A stretch of 64,000 nucleotides of DNA from Molossus alvarezi (taxonomy: Eukaryota; Chordata; Mammalia; Chiroptera; Molossidae), in contig CM073885.1 of the NCBI GenBank assembly GCA_037176705.1, forward strand, positions 219,430,290 through 219,494,289. Direction: 5' to 3'. Under the pieces are notes generated by a model that saw nothing but the letters and a program-made list of their open reading frames with translations, made no database searches and was not told where the DNA came from. Shown here piece after piece: positions 11,330-24,335 of the stretch. The position numbers were made by a program, and so were the translations under genes. Positions within the stretch are counted from its first letter, which is position 1. Each line of letters begins with the position of its first letter.

Positions 11330-11925
11330 TCTAATATTTCTGACCAAGTATTATATCCTTAGCATATAATGTCATACTGAGAAAAAAATCACTGTAGTTC
11401 AAAATAAATGACGTTGTTGCCTAGCTGAAACTAGACATTGTAATGTTGAAAATGCAAAATCTATTTTTGTTATGATTTTTTATTTTTTTATTATCTGTGT
11501 TATATTTTACATATTTCCAAAGTTGTTGATTGACTACATAGGAAGTGAAATACTAATGAAATAGTGGTTGGGATAATATTTTAAAAACATTTAGGGTCCA
11601 GACCTTCCTGGTGAATGCCATCCTCTGCCCTCGGAATCATCTTTAGCCTCAAAAAAAAACCATTAAAACTGAGACTGTTTCTGGGTGAACCTGATACTTT
11701 GTGCTGAAATAGTCAAATACCCTTCAGGTTGATTGAACCATATGAGATTGATGAAAACGGATTTTTTAAAAAACAATCACAGCAACAAAAAGGCAGTTTT
11801 ATATTGCTTTAACCTAACAAAGAACACTGAACCAGGTGCATCCCACATGGCAATGGATTCTGGCCATGAAATTTTGTGTACAGTCCGAATGCTAAATGGT
11901 ATTGTTTATCCCTTTATTCTACTAG

Positions 11926-12128
11926 GTGTTGTAGAATACTTAAGCAATGGAGGAGTAGCTGACAACCATAAAGACTTCAAGGAACTAAGGTACAATGAGT
12001 GTCTTATGAACTTCAGCTGCAATGGAAAGAATGGAAGCTCAGAAGGGAGAATCACACATGGCTTCCAACTGAAGAGCGCCTATGAAAATAACTTGATGCC
12101 TTACACCAATTACACCTTTGATTTCAAA
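11926..12128 (+). CDS. CNOT6L: CNOT6L coding exon, residues about 419-485
   Basis: Exon with acceptor CTACTAG (AG at 11924-11925) and donor GTGAGT at 12129. It reads from VVEYLSNGGVADNHKDF to NYTFDFK, 203 nt. The exon completes the split glycine codon at its 5' end and ends exactly on a codon boundary (lysine 485). This stretch forms the part of the nuclease domain between the D410/N412 loop and the D489 loop. Upstream in-frame reading from 11733 is intronic and is not part of the protein. Confidence 0.94.
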
Positions 12129-12352
12129 GTGAGTGGTTGCTCTGGGCTGCTGTAGAAGTTATTTTATATAGAAGTTATTTTAAATATAAATGTGACAAGA
12201 AAGGTTTATATTACGCTTAATTGCATAATCTTCAGGAATTTTTAGATTCTCAGAATGTCTTTACTAACTGTGTACCTAAATGTAAAGAGGTTTGTTAGGT
12301 TTTGATTGTTTTTGTTGACTTAAGAATTCTTTTTAAACCTTTATTTGTTCAA

Positions 12353-12607
12353 TTCTTTTTTTTTATCCTCACCCGAGGACATTTTTTTCCATTTTTTTGT
12401 TCAGATAGAGTGGGAGGGAGAAAGAGGAAGAGAGAGAGAGAGAGAAACATTGACGTGAAAGGGACACATCGAGTGGCTGCCACCCGCACGACCAACCAGG
12501 GCCAGGCACAAACTGCAACCAAGGTACATGCCCTTAGCGGGAACCGAACCTGGGACTCTCTGGACCACAGGCTGATGTTCTAACCACTGAACCAAACCGG
12601 CCAGGGC
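12353..12607 (-). mobile_element. VES SINE, full length
   Basis: Reverse strand carries CCCTGGCCGGTTTGGTTCAG, B box GGTTCGGTTCCCGC, CT block and GTCCTCGGGTGAGGATAAAA tail. Target duplication TATTTGTTCAA at 12342-12352 and 12608-12618. Confidence 0.92.
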
Positions 12608-14493
12608 TATTTGTTCAAATTTTAAATAATATTTGATAATAGCAAAAACTCCCAAAATGCTTTCTATGTGCCAGGCACTGGAAGCACTTATATTTATTAA
12701 TATAGTTAAATTTCATCTGTCCATACCATCCCTAACTTTCATTAAGGATCCAAATAATAAGCAACCTGATATAGCTAAATTCACTTTGAATGAATTTATA
12801 TAGTATTCTCTCAAAATTTTCTTAGTACTTTCCATTGATATCTTATTTATCTTTAAGTTTTTTAGGTTTCTTTGGGGGACGGTTGTACTTAGGGTCTTTT
12901 TTACACCCATAAAGTCATGCTAAAGTATTCCCAGGCAGTGGAACACCCCAGCCTCATAAAAGGAGAGATATTTCTGTCGAGGACCAATTGTGCAACACCA
13001 TTTGTTCTTTAGAAAGATTTGCTGTAGTGGTTTTCTGTAATTAACCCTTTCCCCTTTGCTAATTTTCTGATCACTCTGTCTGCCTACAGCTCTTCTATTG
13101 TACCTCTGTTTGATTATCTGACATTTCAGGCATCTGTCCTAAAATCTTATATTGAAAAAAAAAATGCAAATGTTAGAAAGTGATTTGATGTAAGAAGCCT
13201 AGAGGAATTTTAATAAAATACCAAATAAAATTTATGAAATGGGCTCTTAACATCTCCAATAACCTTTTTCTGTTTTCAGTGCTTGTTAGCCCCTTTCCAA
13301 GAAACAAATAGTAGGAAAACATGGAAACTTACATACTGATATAATTATTAGTCTGCTTTTGTAATCATGAAGTGGAAAAAAATTGCTTACAAGTTGAATC
13401 TAATTTTTAGTATTTTTGCAGTTAGAGTAGATAATACTGTCCAATGATAGTTGGTTTTGTTCATATCACTCATATTCAGTGATGTGCTAGTAAATATTTA
13501 ATAGCTAGCTTTCTGGAACAATGAAGCCCTGATTTGTAGTGTTTGCTGATCCCACTGTAGTAGATTTCAAACTCCCAACATAATACCTTTGAACACAAAG
13601 TTGGGATGAAGTGCTAAGGTAGCTAGTACTAGCGCACTCCAGCACACTGTTATTCTTGTGTAAGCTTAAAGGGAAACCTCCAGGTTTAATTATACATAGT
13701 TTACTATAGGTTACTTCCTGTTTTTGTGATTATAGTCACTTATACTAAACACACATACACAGACACAGAGTGTAATACATCTCTGCCAGTACAATCCCAG
13801 TAAACCTAAAATAAAGTTCTCCAAAGTAAGTGTTAGTAATTCTACAACTTGTATTGTTGCTTTGACATTTTTGTAGGTAAAAAGACCAAGTCATTTCTGC
13901 CGCATCTAGGCTTTCATAAAGGTTACTTTTGCCTTGCTTATAGAGTTAAAATTAGAAACAAAATTTGGGATATTACTCTTCCTCAGTCATCTGAATTGTT
14001 TTAAAATCCTTTATTAATGTTTTTCAAAAGATCGTACATGTGTTCTTAAATAAAAAACCTTATTGAACCATTTACATTGCCCAAATAAGTGTAGTTAAAG
14101 AACCGAAAGTACATGGATCAGAGTGTTTGCTGTTTGGATATGTAGGATAGGATAAGAAAGAAGGACAGCTATAAATATCTGTGGGAAAGAGGCACGTGTG
14201 GGAAATAATTAGTGCTATACCAGTATTGAAAGCAATCAGTAAAAAAGGATAGGTAAAGTCAAATATAAAAATGTTCTATGATTGGTATTAAATACAGATC
14301 CAAATGCAGTATCCTGCCATTGCGTCAGTGGAGTGTTAAGTTTTATTTACCTAGCATTTGTTTACTTTCTGAGTCCTTGAATAAGTTAGAAATGTAGAAA
14401 AGTGGTACTTATTACTCAGATTCATTTAATCTATAGAACTGAGTTAGAGGGAACCAATGGGTAAGCAGGAAAATTACTTGCAGGCCAAGCATC

Positions 14494-14850
14494 TTAGTGA
14501 GTTTGTGCTGCTATAACAGAATATACCATAGACTGTATGGCTTATACAACAACAGAAATTTCTTTTTCACAGTTTTGGAGGCTGGAGTATAAGATCGGGG
14601 TGCCAGCATGTTTAGGTTCTAATAAAGGCCCTCTTCTGGGTTGCACACAGCTTTATCTTGTATCCTCACATGGCAGAGAGGGCGAGAGTGTTCTCTGGGA
14701 TCTCTTTGATAGAACACTCATCCCATTCATGTGGGTTCCAACTTCATGACCTTTCACCTCCCAAAGCCCCACCTCCTACAACTATCACATTACTAGTTAG
14801 GATTTCAACATATGGATTTTGGGGGTACACAAACATTCAATTCATAAGTT
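14494..14850 (-). repeat. MaLR solitary LTR (MLT1/MST-like)
   Basis: Read on the - strand it has the MaLR LTR order: a 5' part resembling TTATGAATTGAATGTTTGTG, a middle GTGGGGCTTTGGGAGGTG and GTCATGAAGTTGGAACCCAC, and a 3' part with TCTGTTATAGCAGCACAAAC. No internal viral genes flank it. Strongly diverged. Confidence 0.7.
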
Positions 14851-16336
14851 GAATAAACAGCTTAATTCAAAATGTCTGCTGCTGTTCTCCCCACTCTGCT
14901 CTAAGGGCGTGCCTGAACTATTTAATGAATAGAGGAAGGATAGGTTTCCTATGTCAAGCAGTAAATCTCCCTCTGTTAAATTATGAAATATATGGTATAT
15001 TATTTTCTCACATTTTTTTTTTTTACAAAACAAAGCTTAGCATGATGCTAGCTCATAAACTATTTTTATTGTTTTTACTTTTTTCTCAAATATAGTTCTA
15101 CAGACTTAATATAGCCTTTACCAATATAAAGCCTACTTTTTCATAGTATATATAGTCTTTTAAAAAAAGAAACAGTTTGAATCAAAAAAGGTTAAGAATC
15201 ATTAGTCTTATAAACCTCCTTTACAAATATGATAGAGCGGACAAATGTACGTGCATATGTACAAATTTTGGGTAGGTTCACAGACATAACCTTGCTAAGT
15301 GTTTTGATAAGAGCTTTTCTAATGTTTCAAACATAGAAAATAGTTGCAAGAGATGTCTCCAATTAAATACATCTTACTTTCTGGAGTGTCTGACATTTTT
15401 CTCGAAGCCTATGTTTACAAAGGATTCTAACTAGCAGCTGGTGTGCATAATGACAGTCTAATAAAGTGATAGAATATAGATTTTATTCAACATAAGTAAT
15501 TGAGAATATTTTGTTTTGTTTACTTTATAGCTGAAGAAAAGTGTAGTCTCACAAAGAAAAGTAAGACCATTATGACCCTTGTTAACCTTTTTTTCTAAAA
15601 TGTCACTGCAAAAGTAGGCATTAACCAAATGAAGGGATAATACTTTGTACTAATATCATTTCTTGACTATTTGGACTTGAAGTATTAGTGGCAGAAAGTC
15701 CTCTCCTGGATTTAAGTATGTTTCTTAATTTGTGGTAAATTAAAGTTAAGGAACTGTTTTGTTACTTTGGTCTTGGTCATGTCAAAATCCAAAAACTAAG
15801 GTAATTGTTTTCAGAATTTTGCGATACAATTTTTCAAATTAAAAGTTCTTTTTCTTTCTTTCTTTTTTTTGAAAAGTATCCCGTTTTACTGTGATACCAT
15901 AGAAAATATTAGCTGGAACTCGTTATTTATAGTATTTGTAAATAGGTACTTCCAGATCTGGAAGTATTTCTCCATGCTTGGGCTCAAGCTTTCTTGATGT
16001 GGGTAGGAAGAAAATTGGACTTTACTCTTGCATACACAACCTGGGGCAGTAAAAGCATATTAATTTTGAAACTTACTGATCAAACTCTGAGAGACACATA
16101 TATATGGTCCCTGTTGAATATTTTTTGCTAAATTATTGTCAGGCAGGAAGTAATCTAGCATTTAGAGTATCCCAGGATTTGTTAAAATGAGGATTCGAAC
16201 CTAAAGAACAGATTAGAACAATGAACTGTATGCAGTTTTCTGTATCTATGTAACAAACAGGGGAAGCTGAACTAGAATTAGCAAATCTGAAACTGTGCTT
16301 TACCATGGCTTCCTTCAGAAGTGTTTGGATATCTTG

Positions 16337-16605
16337 CTCTGGCCAGTTTGGCTAAGTGGATAGAGTGTCCTCCCACAGACGAAGGGTCTTGGGTTCAATT
16401 CCCAGTCCAAGGACATGTACCTGGGTTGCAGGTTCAGTCCCCAGCTGTGGTCAGGGTCATGTGGGAGGCAACCAATCGATAGCTCTCTCTCACATCGATG
16501 TTTTCTCTCTATATATCTCTCTCTACCTCCCTTCCTTCCACTCTATCTAAAAATCAATGGAAAAATCCTCAGGTTAGAATTAACAAAAAAGAAAAAGGAA
16601 AAAAA
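16337..16605 (+). mobile_element. VES-type SINE, sense to CNOT6L
   Basis: Head CTCTGGCCAGTTTGGCTAAG, B box GGTTCAATTCC, CT-rich block, A-rich tail. Perfect 15-bp target duplication TGTTTGGATATCTTG at 16322-16336 and 16606-16620. Confidence 0.92.
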
Positions 16606-17089
16606 TGTTTGGATATCTTGATGTGCAAATAATTGAAAATAATTCCAATTATCATTAAAAGAATTAATTTGAGTGATACCTTTTCATTAATTTTGTATTT
16701 ATATAAATATCTTTATTTTCTACTTATTGTAACTGTTAAAATTATTATAATTTTCATAATGCTTATACTGATATATTTTACTAACCCAAGCAAGCAAATT
16801 CTAAAGATGACTAGATATAATTTGGTGTGCTTAGCTTCTCAGTTTGCTTATCATTTATACACAAGTATAAGATTTTGTGACTTCAGTAGGGGACTGTTTC
16901 CCTATTGAGCCACCTTTATTTTATGTAACACCCATTGAAGACTTGAGCCTTATTTTTTTACCCATTGTCAAGAAATACAAGTCACTCAGGTATTTGGCTT
17001 TTGCAAATTATGGATTGTTCTTTGTATATCTTAAGTTTTTCTAAGCATGTATTTTTCTTTTTTTCCCTTAACTCCCAATCTCTTTTCAG

Positions 17090-17302
17090 GGCGTGATTGA
17101 CTACATTTTCTATTCCAAGACTCATATGAACGTGCTTGGTGTCCTGGGGCCTTTAGATCCTCAATGGCTGGTTGAGAACAACATCACTGGGTGTCCACAC
17201 CCACACATCCCTTCAGACCACTTCTCACTGTTAACACAACTTGAACTCCACCCTCCACTTCTGCCTCTTGTCAATGGTGTTCACTTGCCTAATCGGAGGT
17301 AG
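17090..17302 (+). CDS. CNOT6L: CNOT6L last coding exon, residues 486-555, with D489 and H529, stop codon
   Basis: Terminal coding exon. The acceptor is a good polypyrimidine tract ending TTTTCAG at 17083-17089. Translation is GVIDYIFYSKTHMNVLG through HIPSDHFSLLTQLE to VNGVHLPNRR and TAG at 17300-17302. D489 (in VIDYIF) and H529 (in PSDHFS) are the last two catalytic residues of the EEP nuclease. With these, every catalytic residue expected in the C-terminal half is present. The ending VNGVHLPNRR fits CNOT6L rather than CNOT6. No disabling change is seen in any of the four exons, so the gene looks functional. Confidence 0.95.
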   Translation, partial: GVIDYIFYSKTHMNVLGVLGPLDPQWLVENNITGCPHPHIPSDHFSLLTQLELHPPLLPLVNGVHLPNRR

Positions 17303-17859
17303 TGGAGTACTGCCCCGCAAAGACGGGGATCTGTTGCTATGGACCTGTACAGTTGTAAATCAAAGTTATGTAGGAGTGAAGTATGGCCATCCTTAAGCTG
17401 CTTCTTCAGGTTCCTTTCATTATGTGTTTGCTATAAGATTTTGTACATTTTTGTGCATATTGGTATCATTTGGCACTAGGGCTGGAACCAAAGTATTACT
17501 CTTTCTAAATTTTTAATTTATAACATGTTTTTAATTAAATTGGACCTTCTTCATATTAGGAGTCAGCATTCATAATTGATAAATCATCACTTTAAGGCCC
17601 AACAACAATATATTTGTTTTTCCAAAACAAATATTTTTCTTTAAATGCTTTCAAATAAGCCAACCATTTTTGTAAAAGGCAATTTTTAAAAACTATGTAA
17701 GATTTTAAACTTGATGGTATGCCTTGTAGGGAAAACTTTCTTGAATTTCTGTTTTCCATTATAACAAACTGAATTTTGGCTCCCAAAGTCACTTGCACAT
17801 AAACAAAGCACTTAAGTTTACTAGATCTATACATAAACTATGATATAGCCTCTTGCCAT

Positions 17860-17865
17860 AATAAA
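17860..17865 (+). promoter_or_regulatory. Possible proximal polyadenylation signal AATAAA
   Basis: A canonical hexamer about 560 nt after the CNOT6L stop codon. Use would give a short 3' UTR isoform. The downstream sequence is A-rich and only weakly GU-rich, so use is uncertain. Confidence 0.3.
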
Positions 17866-20800
17866 AATTGAGAAATTAAAAATGGTTGCACAATATGCTT
17901 TCAAAATCAAGCAATTAACGGCACATGACATTTTGTTGGGCAAACACTTGTTGGTTTTTTGTTTCTTGGTTCTTTTTTTTGAGGAATCACTCTGAATTTT
18001 GTTCCCCTTTTAGTTATAGCCTTATTAGAAGTATTAATTCTAAGCCTGTCTCTCCAGTTTATTTATAGGGAAACAGCAGGTAATTTTTACTGCAACACAT
18101 TTTGAAAATAGAATTTTGGGTATATTTAGGAGGCCCACAAAATTAGTGTCCGGTATTTTTCATTCCCATCTACCCTTTTCTGCCTCATTGTGCTGGGAAA
18201 ACGTATTATATGATCTATGCCATTTTTGCTGTTATAGTCAATGTTAAAAAAATAACTACTGAATAAAAAGGCCCTGATCAAAGTTTTAGAAGGGGAAAGC
18301 TATCCAAATACTTCATGCGTTTCCCAAAGTAGGTCAAGTGGCTGTTGGTTTTGGCTTTTTGAGGTGACAATAGAAAAGATTTAGGGAGGAGAGAGAGGCA
18401 GGGGGTAGTTGAAAACCTTGGATCATTTTTCCTGACTCTAGTTGCCAAATGGCTATTATATGCTTTAAGTCTTTGTTTCTGTTGTCTGTCAGGGTTGAAT
18501 TAAGAAGCTACTGGTTTATTCCCAACTGTTAATGCTCTTTACATATGTTGGAATCCTTTTTTGCCCATGAGGGGCCAGTTGAAAATCTGTGACTCAAGAG
18601 GCAGTGAAGATAATATCGTTTTCTAGGGGGGAAATTGGTTGGGTACTTGATGTTAATTATGGCACAGTAACAGGAAAAGGTTGTGTCTGTGTTTTTAAGT
18701 TTTTCTTTATTCTGCTTTTTTGCTGCTATAAGAGTTTTCTGAATTATATTTTAAACTTTTCATGCACTTTACTGTTTCTAGTCTCAAAATGTGATATTTT
18801 TAATAAACAAGAAATTTTCCATTATGTGAATGAAATTTTAAAAGAAAATAGCCTATATTTGTGTCTCACTAATATATAAAGTACAAGTCAAATTTAAATT
18901 ATTTAATTAGTTTTAAATATATACAATTAGTCTCCTCTTTCAAACCTGACATCTTAGGCTGTTTTATTAGTCTTAAATGATGCTTTTCCTTTGGTTATTT
19001 TATACTAATTTCTTCCATAGTAAATTAATCAGGCTATATAATATAATATTTCCCTAAAGGGTAATTTTAGTGGGATGAGGGTGGTGGGATGGTGTACTAT
19101 CATATATGGGACTGCATCAGAAGGTTTCTGTAAAGCCTAAACTCCCCTTTAAAAGTGCCTAGTGATGAGGCATTGTTTGTCATCTATTAAAATTGGAATG
19201 TCATTGTAATTGAGTAAATTTTGATGTAAATAAAATATTCTTTTAAAAATATGAAAGCACTAGAATAAACAAACACACAAAGAGACAACCCTTAAGATGA
19301 CAGATTTTCCTCAATGTGCAGGTATCCCTTCTTATATACCTCAAGCATTTAACATCTAGCCATGCAAATTGATTACCTGAAGCATAGTACTGGAAAGTAG
19401 AATAGCATGAAAAACTTAATTTTGTGGACATTACCTTTTTTTGTAATCAGCTACTGTATGTTTTATTTTAAGTCTTTTGTTTTGGGTAGGTTTTCTGCTC
19501 TGGAGGTATATGCACTAACAAAACATTTTCCTCCTTTCATATACGCATGTTAATTAGCAATGTGAGCAATATTTCCTACCATACTTCACTCCCAATATTT
19601 TTTGAGATGTTTGTATAAAATGGAATTTAAAGTTCACTTATGATTGTATATGAACCACAGAGGAGCCCATTTATTAATAAAAAACTTTTTTAATAGTTAA
19701 ATGTAGAGGGAAAAATAAAAAAAATTTGGGAAACATTGTAAACAGCTTAAGTTTATTTTGTGTATGATCGAGGCACTCTGTTGCAGGAAGGTGTGTAATT
19801 GGGTTCTCTCTGCTTCCAAATGCACTCTTTCAGACCATTCATTATCCTGTGTATTTTTAATGTGGTTTTAGTAAATGTTGGTAGTAACTTTGTTGAAGTA
19901 GGTAATTGTGTTATGTTTTGGGTGGCACACTTACTTGGGGCATGGTGACCCAAATTTCATGTGCACGGTTTCCCCTTAGCCCACTGCCCAACTTTCACAC
20001 ACTCTTCACCCTTTGTTCCCTTTGTAAAAGGAGTGGTATCTGTTTTGAGCTGCCAATTCAGATGATCAGAAATGCTGCTCTCCTCAGTATTGTCTTGTTA
20101 AAACCCATGCCATTTGGAACTTTGGCAGTGACAAGCCAAAAGGAAGAGGTGAATGACATATGGTATATATTCAGTGCGAATGGAATATTTATGCTCATAT
20201 ACTTTCTAGTTGTCAGAATAAGTTAATAAGCTTTATGCCATTGGGCTGCTGCATATTTTATCTGAAGATAAAAGAAAATTGGGGCATTTTTAGATTGTAC
20301 TATGGTGTTTTTTAACTTAACTATGATTTCTGGTATTTATCTAAGAACTGTAGTGTTCTTTAAATTTATTAAAACAGTGTTGTTTGAGGAAGGGAAAACT
20401 GCACTGTTTGCCATTACAACAGTCATGCAAGTGCATGTCAAGTCACCCACTCTCTCAGGCATCAGTGTCCGCCTCATAGCTTTACACATTGTGATGAGGA
20501 AAACGCAGCATCCTCAGGACTGACATCTGGGAAAGGCTCAAATCCACTTACTGCTCCTTGCTTGTTGACTTTGTTTTAAAATATTGTGCCTGGTGTCAAC
20601 TTTTAAGCAACAGCACTGCCTAAAAGCAAGCAGAGAACAGAATCCCAGCACCATTCTATAGGCAACTTTTTAGAATTCAGATATAGTAAATCTGTTCAAG
20701 ATTTATGATGTTTTATGTAAAAAAAATTTTGTACAATGTAGCTGAATATTTTTGTTTCATTTCTTTGATGTAAGGCATGTGAACGATTGTTTGAATTATC

Positions 20801-23800
20801 ACATGTTAAAGTCAGGTATGGCACAATGGGTTCTGAGACCAGCTTTCCCCCTCCCATTTGCCTTGTTCCAAGCTCTTTTCTTTCAAATTACTTTTCTGAT
20901 ATTCATAGGCAAATATTTAATTTTACTAATAAGCATCCTGTGTGAATGTATTAAAGAAGCCACTGTGTTTTAGTGTTGTAGTTTGCAGAAATATAAAGCT
21001 TCATTTCTAATTTGTCCCTTTTCTTTGGTGTCTTAAAGTTATATATTAAATCACGGAGAAGCAAGGGAGAAAGTTGAATGATATCTGAGGCTCATCACTT
21101 AATTCTATGGTGGGTTACATTGAGGATATGGTACATTAAAACTGGAACATGGGCAAATGTATTGTGCTCCATTTTAAAATTGTATCTCCTAAGTCTAGTT
21201 AAATGGGTGAAAAATTGTTTGTATTTGAATTCCCAAGAGTTTCTAAAAATCACTAATGCCATCTATACTTTCAAATCAAATAGCAAGGTGTAGAGAAAGC
21301 ACAAAAAAAAAAAAGTTAAATGTGTTTGATAGAACCAAAGACACATGGTTCATGATTTATAATTCAAGGCTAGATTTTCCAGCAATAAAAATTGACTGTG
21401 TCCCAATACTTGTACCTAAGGTCTTATATTCTGAGAGTGAGGGATTTTAATAGCTTTGTAAAACACATTGATTTATCAGTAGCTTCAGTCCCAGAAAACA
21501 TCATCAGTGTCTGGTACTTTCTGGCAGGCCATAGGAATAATGGCTTATAGCAAGCAAGGACTTCATGGCACATTTTCAAAATAGCATTCATCCATGATTA
21601 TATTTTGACTGAAATGTGAATTTTCACATTTGTAAGGTAGTCTCTTTTTCTCCCACCTACCCTCTTTAAAAATAAAATCACCTTTTTGAATGTGTGTAGA
21701 AGATTTAACCTTTCCCTTCTGAATTGTATCATTTTTGTAGAATTCTGAATTATAGCTAGACAAATTGACGAGGGAAATTAGGATATTTTCTAGGCCAGGA
21801 ACTTCAACTAAAGTTTTGAAATTGTATACAGATGAGAAATTTTATACTATGGTTGCTTTGGGTGATTTAAATTTTTTAATAGCATCATGATCACCAAATT
21901 TGAATTCAAGCATTAGTAAATTAGTACATCTATAACCTGGCTTATTTACAAAAGTCATACTATGTTTAAGGACAGGATGCCAAGAGCATCTTTCATTTAC
22001 AGAATGATATGTAAATCTTTATTATGTAAATGTCACCTTAAAGCTTAAGGGTAAAAAAGAAAAATCTTATACCTATACTGCAGGGTATTCTGAACAAGAT
22101 CCATGGAAAGAAAGGAGAAAAAAAGAAACATTTCTTTTAAAGGAGATGTTAAGTGGGGAGCGTGCATGTTTCTTGTTTTAATCAAATACCTTCTTCATGT
22201 AAGTTTTTCTGTTAAATCATACATCCTATATCAAGAAATAGGGAGACACCAGGAAAAGCAAGCTTTATTAACCTAGTTAGTAATTTATTTTGGCATAAGT
22301 TTGTTTGGTTAGACTTAGGTTATTCTTGGAACCAAAGGAAAACAAGCATGTTGAGGTTTTATTCAACAAACATCATGCCATTGAAGCAATGGAAGTTTTT
22401 ACTTTCAAAGCATATGAAATAACATTTCTGCCTATTAAATGTTAATTTTTATGGCACATAGTATAAACAGCGTTGTATTGAAATTAGAAGTGTCATCAGA
22501 AATAAATCACATTATGAAAAGGGTATGCAAATGCCACATGGTATGATTCTTTTGGCATTGGTACATTAGGCTTGCAGAAACTTTCAAAAGGCATAGTTTG
22601 GCGCCTATTAGTAGTTATTTTTGTTAACAACAATCTCCCCGAATTTAGATAATTTCCTCGTTGGTATGTATGTCTGTTACTTTTAACTCTGAAGCATAAG
22701 AAGTGGTCCTTTCTTGTTCATTTCAGTTTTGTGTTAATTTCTGATTACTGATTTATGTGTTTTTTTTTTCAAGCTATCAATGATTATATATATCACATTT
22801 GTTTAATTATCTTAACTCACACAAATTGGCTCAGTGTTGATGTGTCAAATAATGGCTTTGCTTCTTACTGAATAGGCTTAGTTTCCTGCTACTTGTTTCA
22901 GTCTTGATGCAGTAAGTGATACAATAGTCTGGGTGTGTATGCAGAAACTACTGTCCTTCCTCTGCTTTACTTGCTAAAAATATATTCCCTTACCTGTGAA
23001 ATTCCTGAGCGGTGCTCTGCCAACTTTGCGGGGGAGGGTTTGGATGGCTGTGTTACTGCACAATGGGTCTGGGATTGTTCAGTGTCGTGAGTGGCAAATT
23101 TCTTAAACACCAGCAGCACTGAGAAGTGCACCGTGGGCATTCGTACAGTTGTCCAAATACACTCAATTCTTTGATCTAGGAGAAGCTGAGGATAGAGTTT
23201 ATTGAAGTTTATGGAATATTTTGAGGAGGATGAACATTTAAACTTTGCTTTTTGTTATCTCGAGTGGAGTGGTATGAACAGAGTTTTTGTTTGTTTGTTT
23301 TGAGAAAGTGTGTTGTACCTTTTCTCTGAAAGTTCCAGGTGTTGGTCAAATTTACCACAGATTAATTTGTATCTTCTATTGTCATTTCTTTCAACTATAA
23401 AACAAGTGCCAACTCATTGTCCATGAGGTGACCTACTCTTCTACTCAGTTTACCATTTGAATTGGGAAGGGTTCATTTATTTTTCATACTTGGCATTAAA
23501 TTGATTGTTTTGCATACATTTGAGTGATTCTGTGGTCTATAAAGTGTTTTTGTAACTGATTTAATGGTTGAAAGCAAAGCACATCAGTTTAAAATTGATT
23601 AAGTTGCTTTGGTAATTTTTCCCTGAATACTTGGTAGTTTCTATTGATATTATTCCAAAACAAATCTGTTTTACATTGTGTATTTATTTTGCTTTTGTCC
23701 TAAAAAAAAAAAAGAAGTCTAGCACTCAATCAATTTGTTACTGTATTCTATAATCAGTTTAAAATTTAAGATTTTCTTTTTTTTTAATTAGAAGATTTAA

Positions 23801-24312
23801 TGAAGTGCCATGTAATTGTAGCTTACTAGTATTTAATGTTTAATAGATTGGTTTTGTAGGGTTCTAATCATTTAACACTCTGTCATCCTTGGAGAAAGTG
23901 GCTCTACTCGTATTAAACACATTCTCTCTGACAAAATCACCAGCTGATTTATTTTTCTATTTATTACAGTTAAACAGTTGATGAGGTCTCTCTCTTGACC
24001 AAGCTGCTCAGCTGAGATGTTTTTCACAATAGACACTGTACAAAATGTGTGTGCAAAAGGACACAGTTGGGTGGTAGTATTTTTTCATTAATGTGAACAT
24101 TGACTGAACAAAGCAGTCCTGCCTTTCAAATCTGTGGCAGCTCAGAAGGGAGGTGCTTAAGAACCTTAACTATTATGTCAGATGACAAAATACTTTTTTC
24201 CATTTTGGAGATTGGGTACTGCTCACACATGATGTATAGGGCTAAATATATGCTTGTTTCCTTGCACCTGTGTACTTCCCCTTCTCTCCCTCACTTTTCT
24301 TTCCCTGTAGGC

Positions 24313-24318
24313 AATAAA
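24313..24318 (+). terminator. Probable distal polyadenylation signal of CNOT6L
   Basis: AATAAA followed, 28-70 nt later, by a GU/U-rich stretch (TTGTGTTGTTTTTTT and TGTGTGCAGTGTAAG), which is the usual layout of a cleavage site. The position gives a 3' UTR of about 7 kb. A second AATAAA at 24787 is an alternative end. Confidence 0.5.
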
Positions 24319-24335
24319 TGGCCATTTTGCAACTG

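Larger units (their letters stand above)
9457..11925 (+). other. CNOT6L intron
   Basis: Contains a young VES SINE (9802), a MIR (10718) and an older VES SINE (11119). The rest, including 10114-10717 and 11338-11925, shows nothing recognisable. Confidence 0.9.
12129..17089 (+). other. CNOT6L intron (last)
   Basis: About 5 kb. Contains VES SINEs at 12353 and 16337 and a MaLR LTR at 14494. The stretches 12619-14490, 14850-16320 and 16621-17080 show no recognisable repeat or gene. Confidence 0.9.
17303..24335 (+). other. CNOT6L: Probable long 3' UTR of CNOT6L
   Basis: About 7 kb of A/T-rich sequence follows the stop codon with no recognisable SINE, LINE or DNA transposon, in contrast to the introns and the downstream DNA, which carry one every 1-3 kb. 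It has several AATAAA hexamers (17860, 18262, 19677, 24313) and many ATTTA motifs. Human CNOT6L also has a 3' UTR of several kilobases (established knowledge). The exact end is inferred from the 24313 signal. Short open frames inside it (for example 18589-18879 and 19906-20226) show no recognisable protein. Confidence 0.65.

Noticed and set aside
11733..11925. In-frame reading upstream of the CNOT6L exon at 11926
   Set aside because: The splice acceptor at 11925 and the protein family place the exon start at 11926; the upstream frame is intronic.
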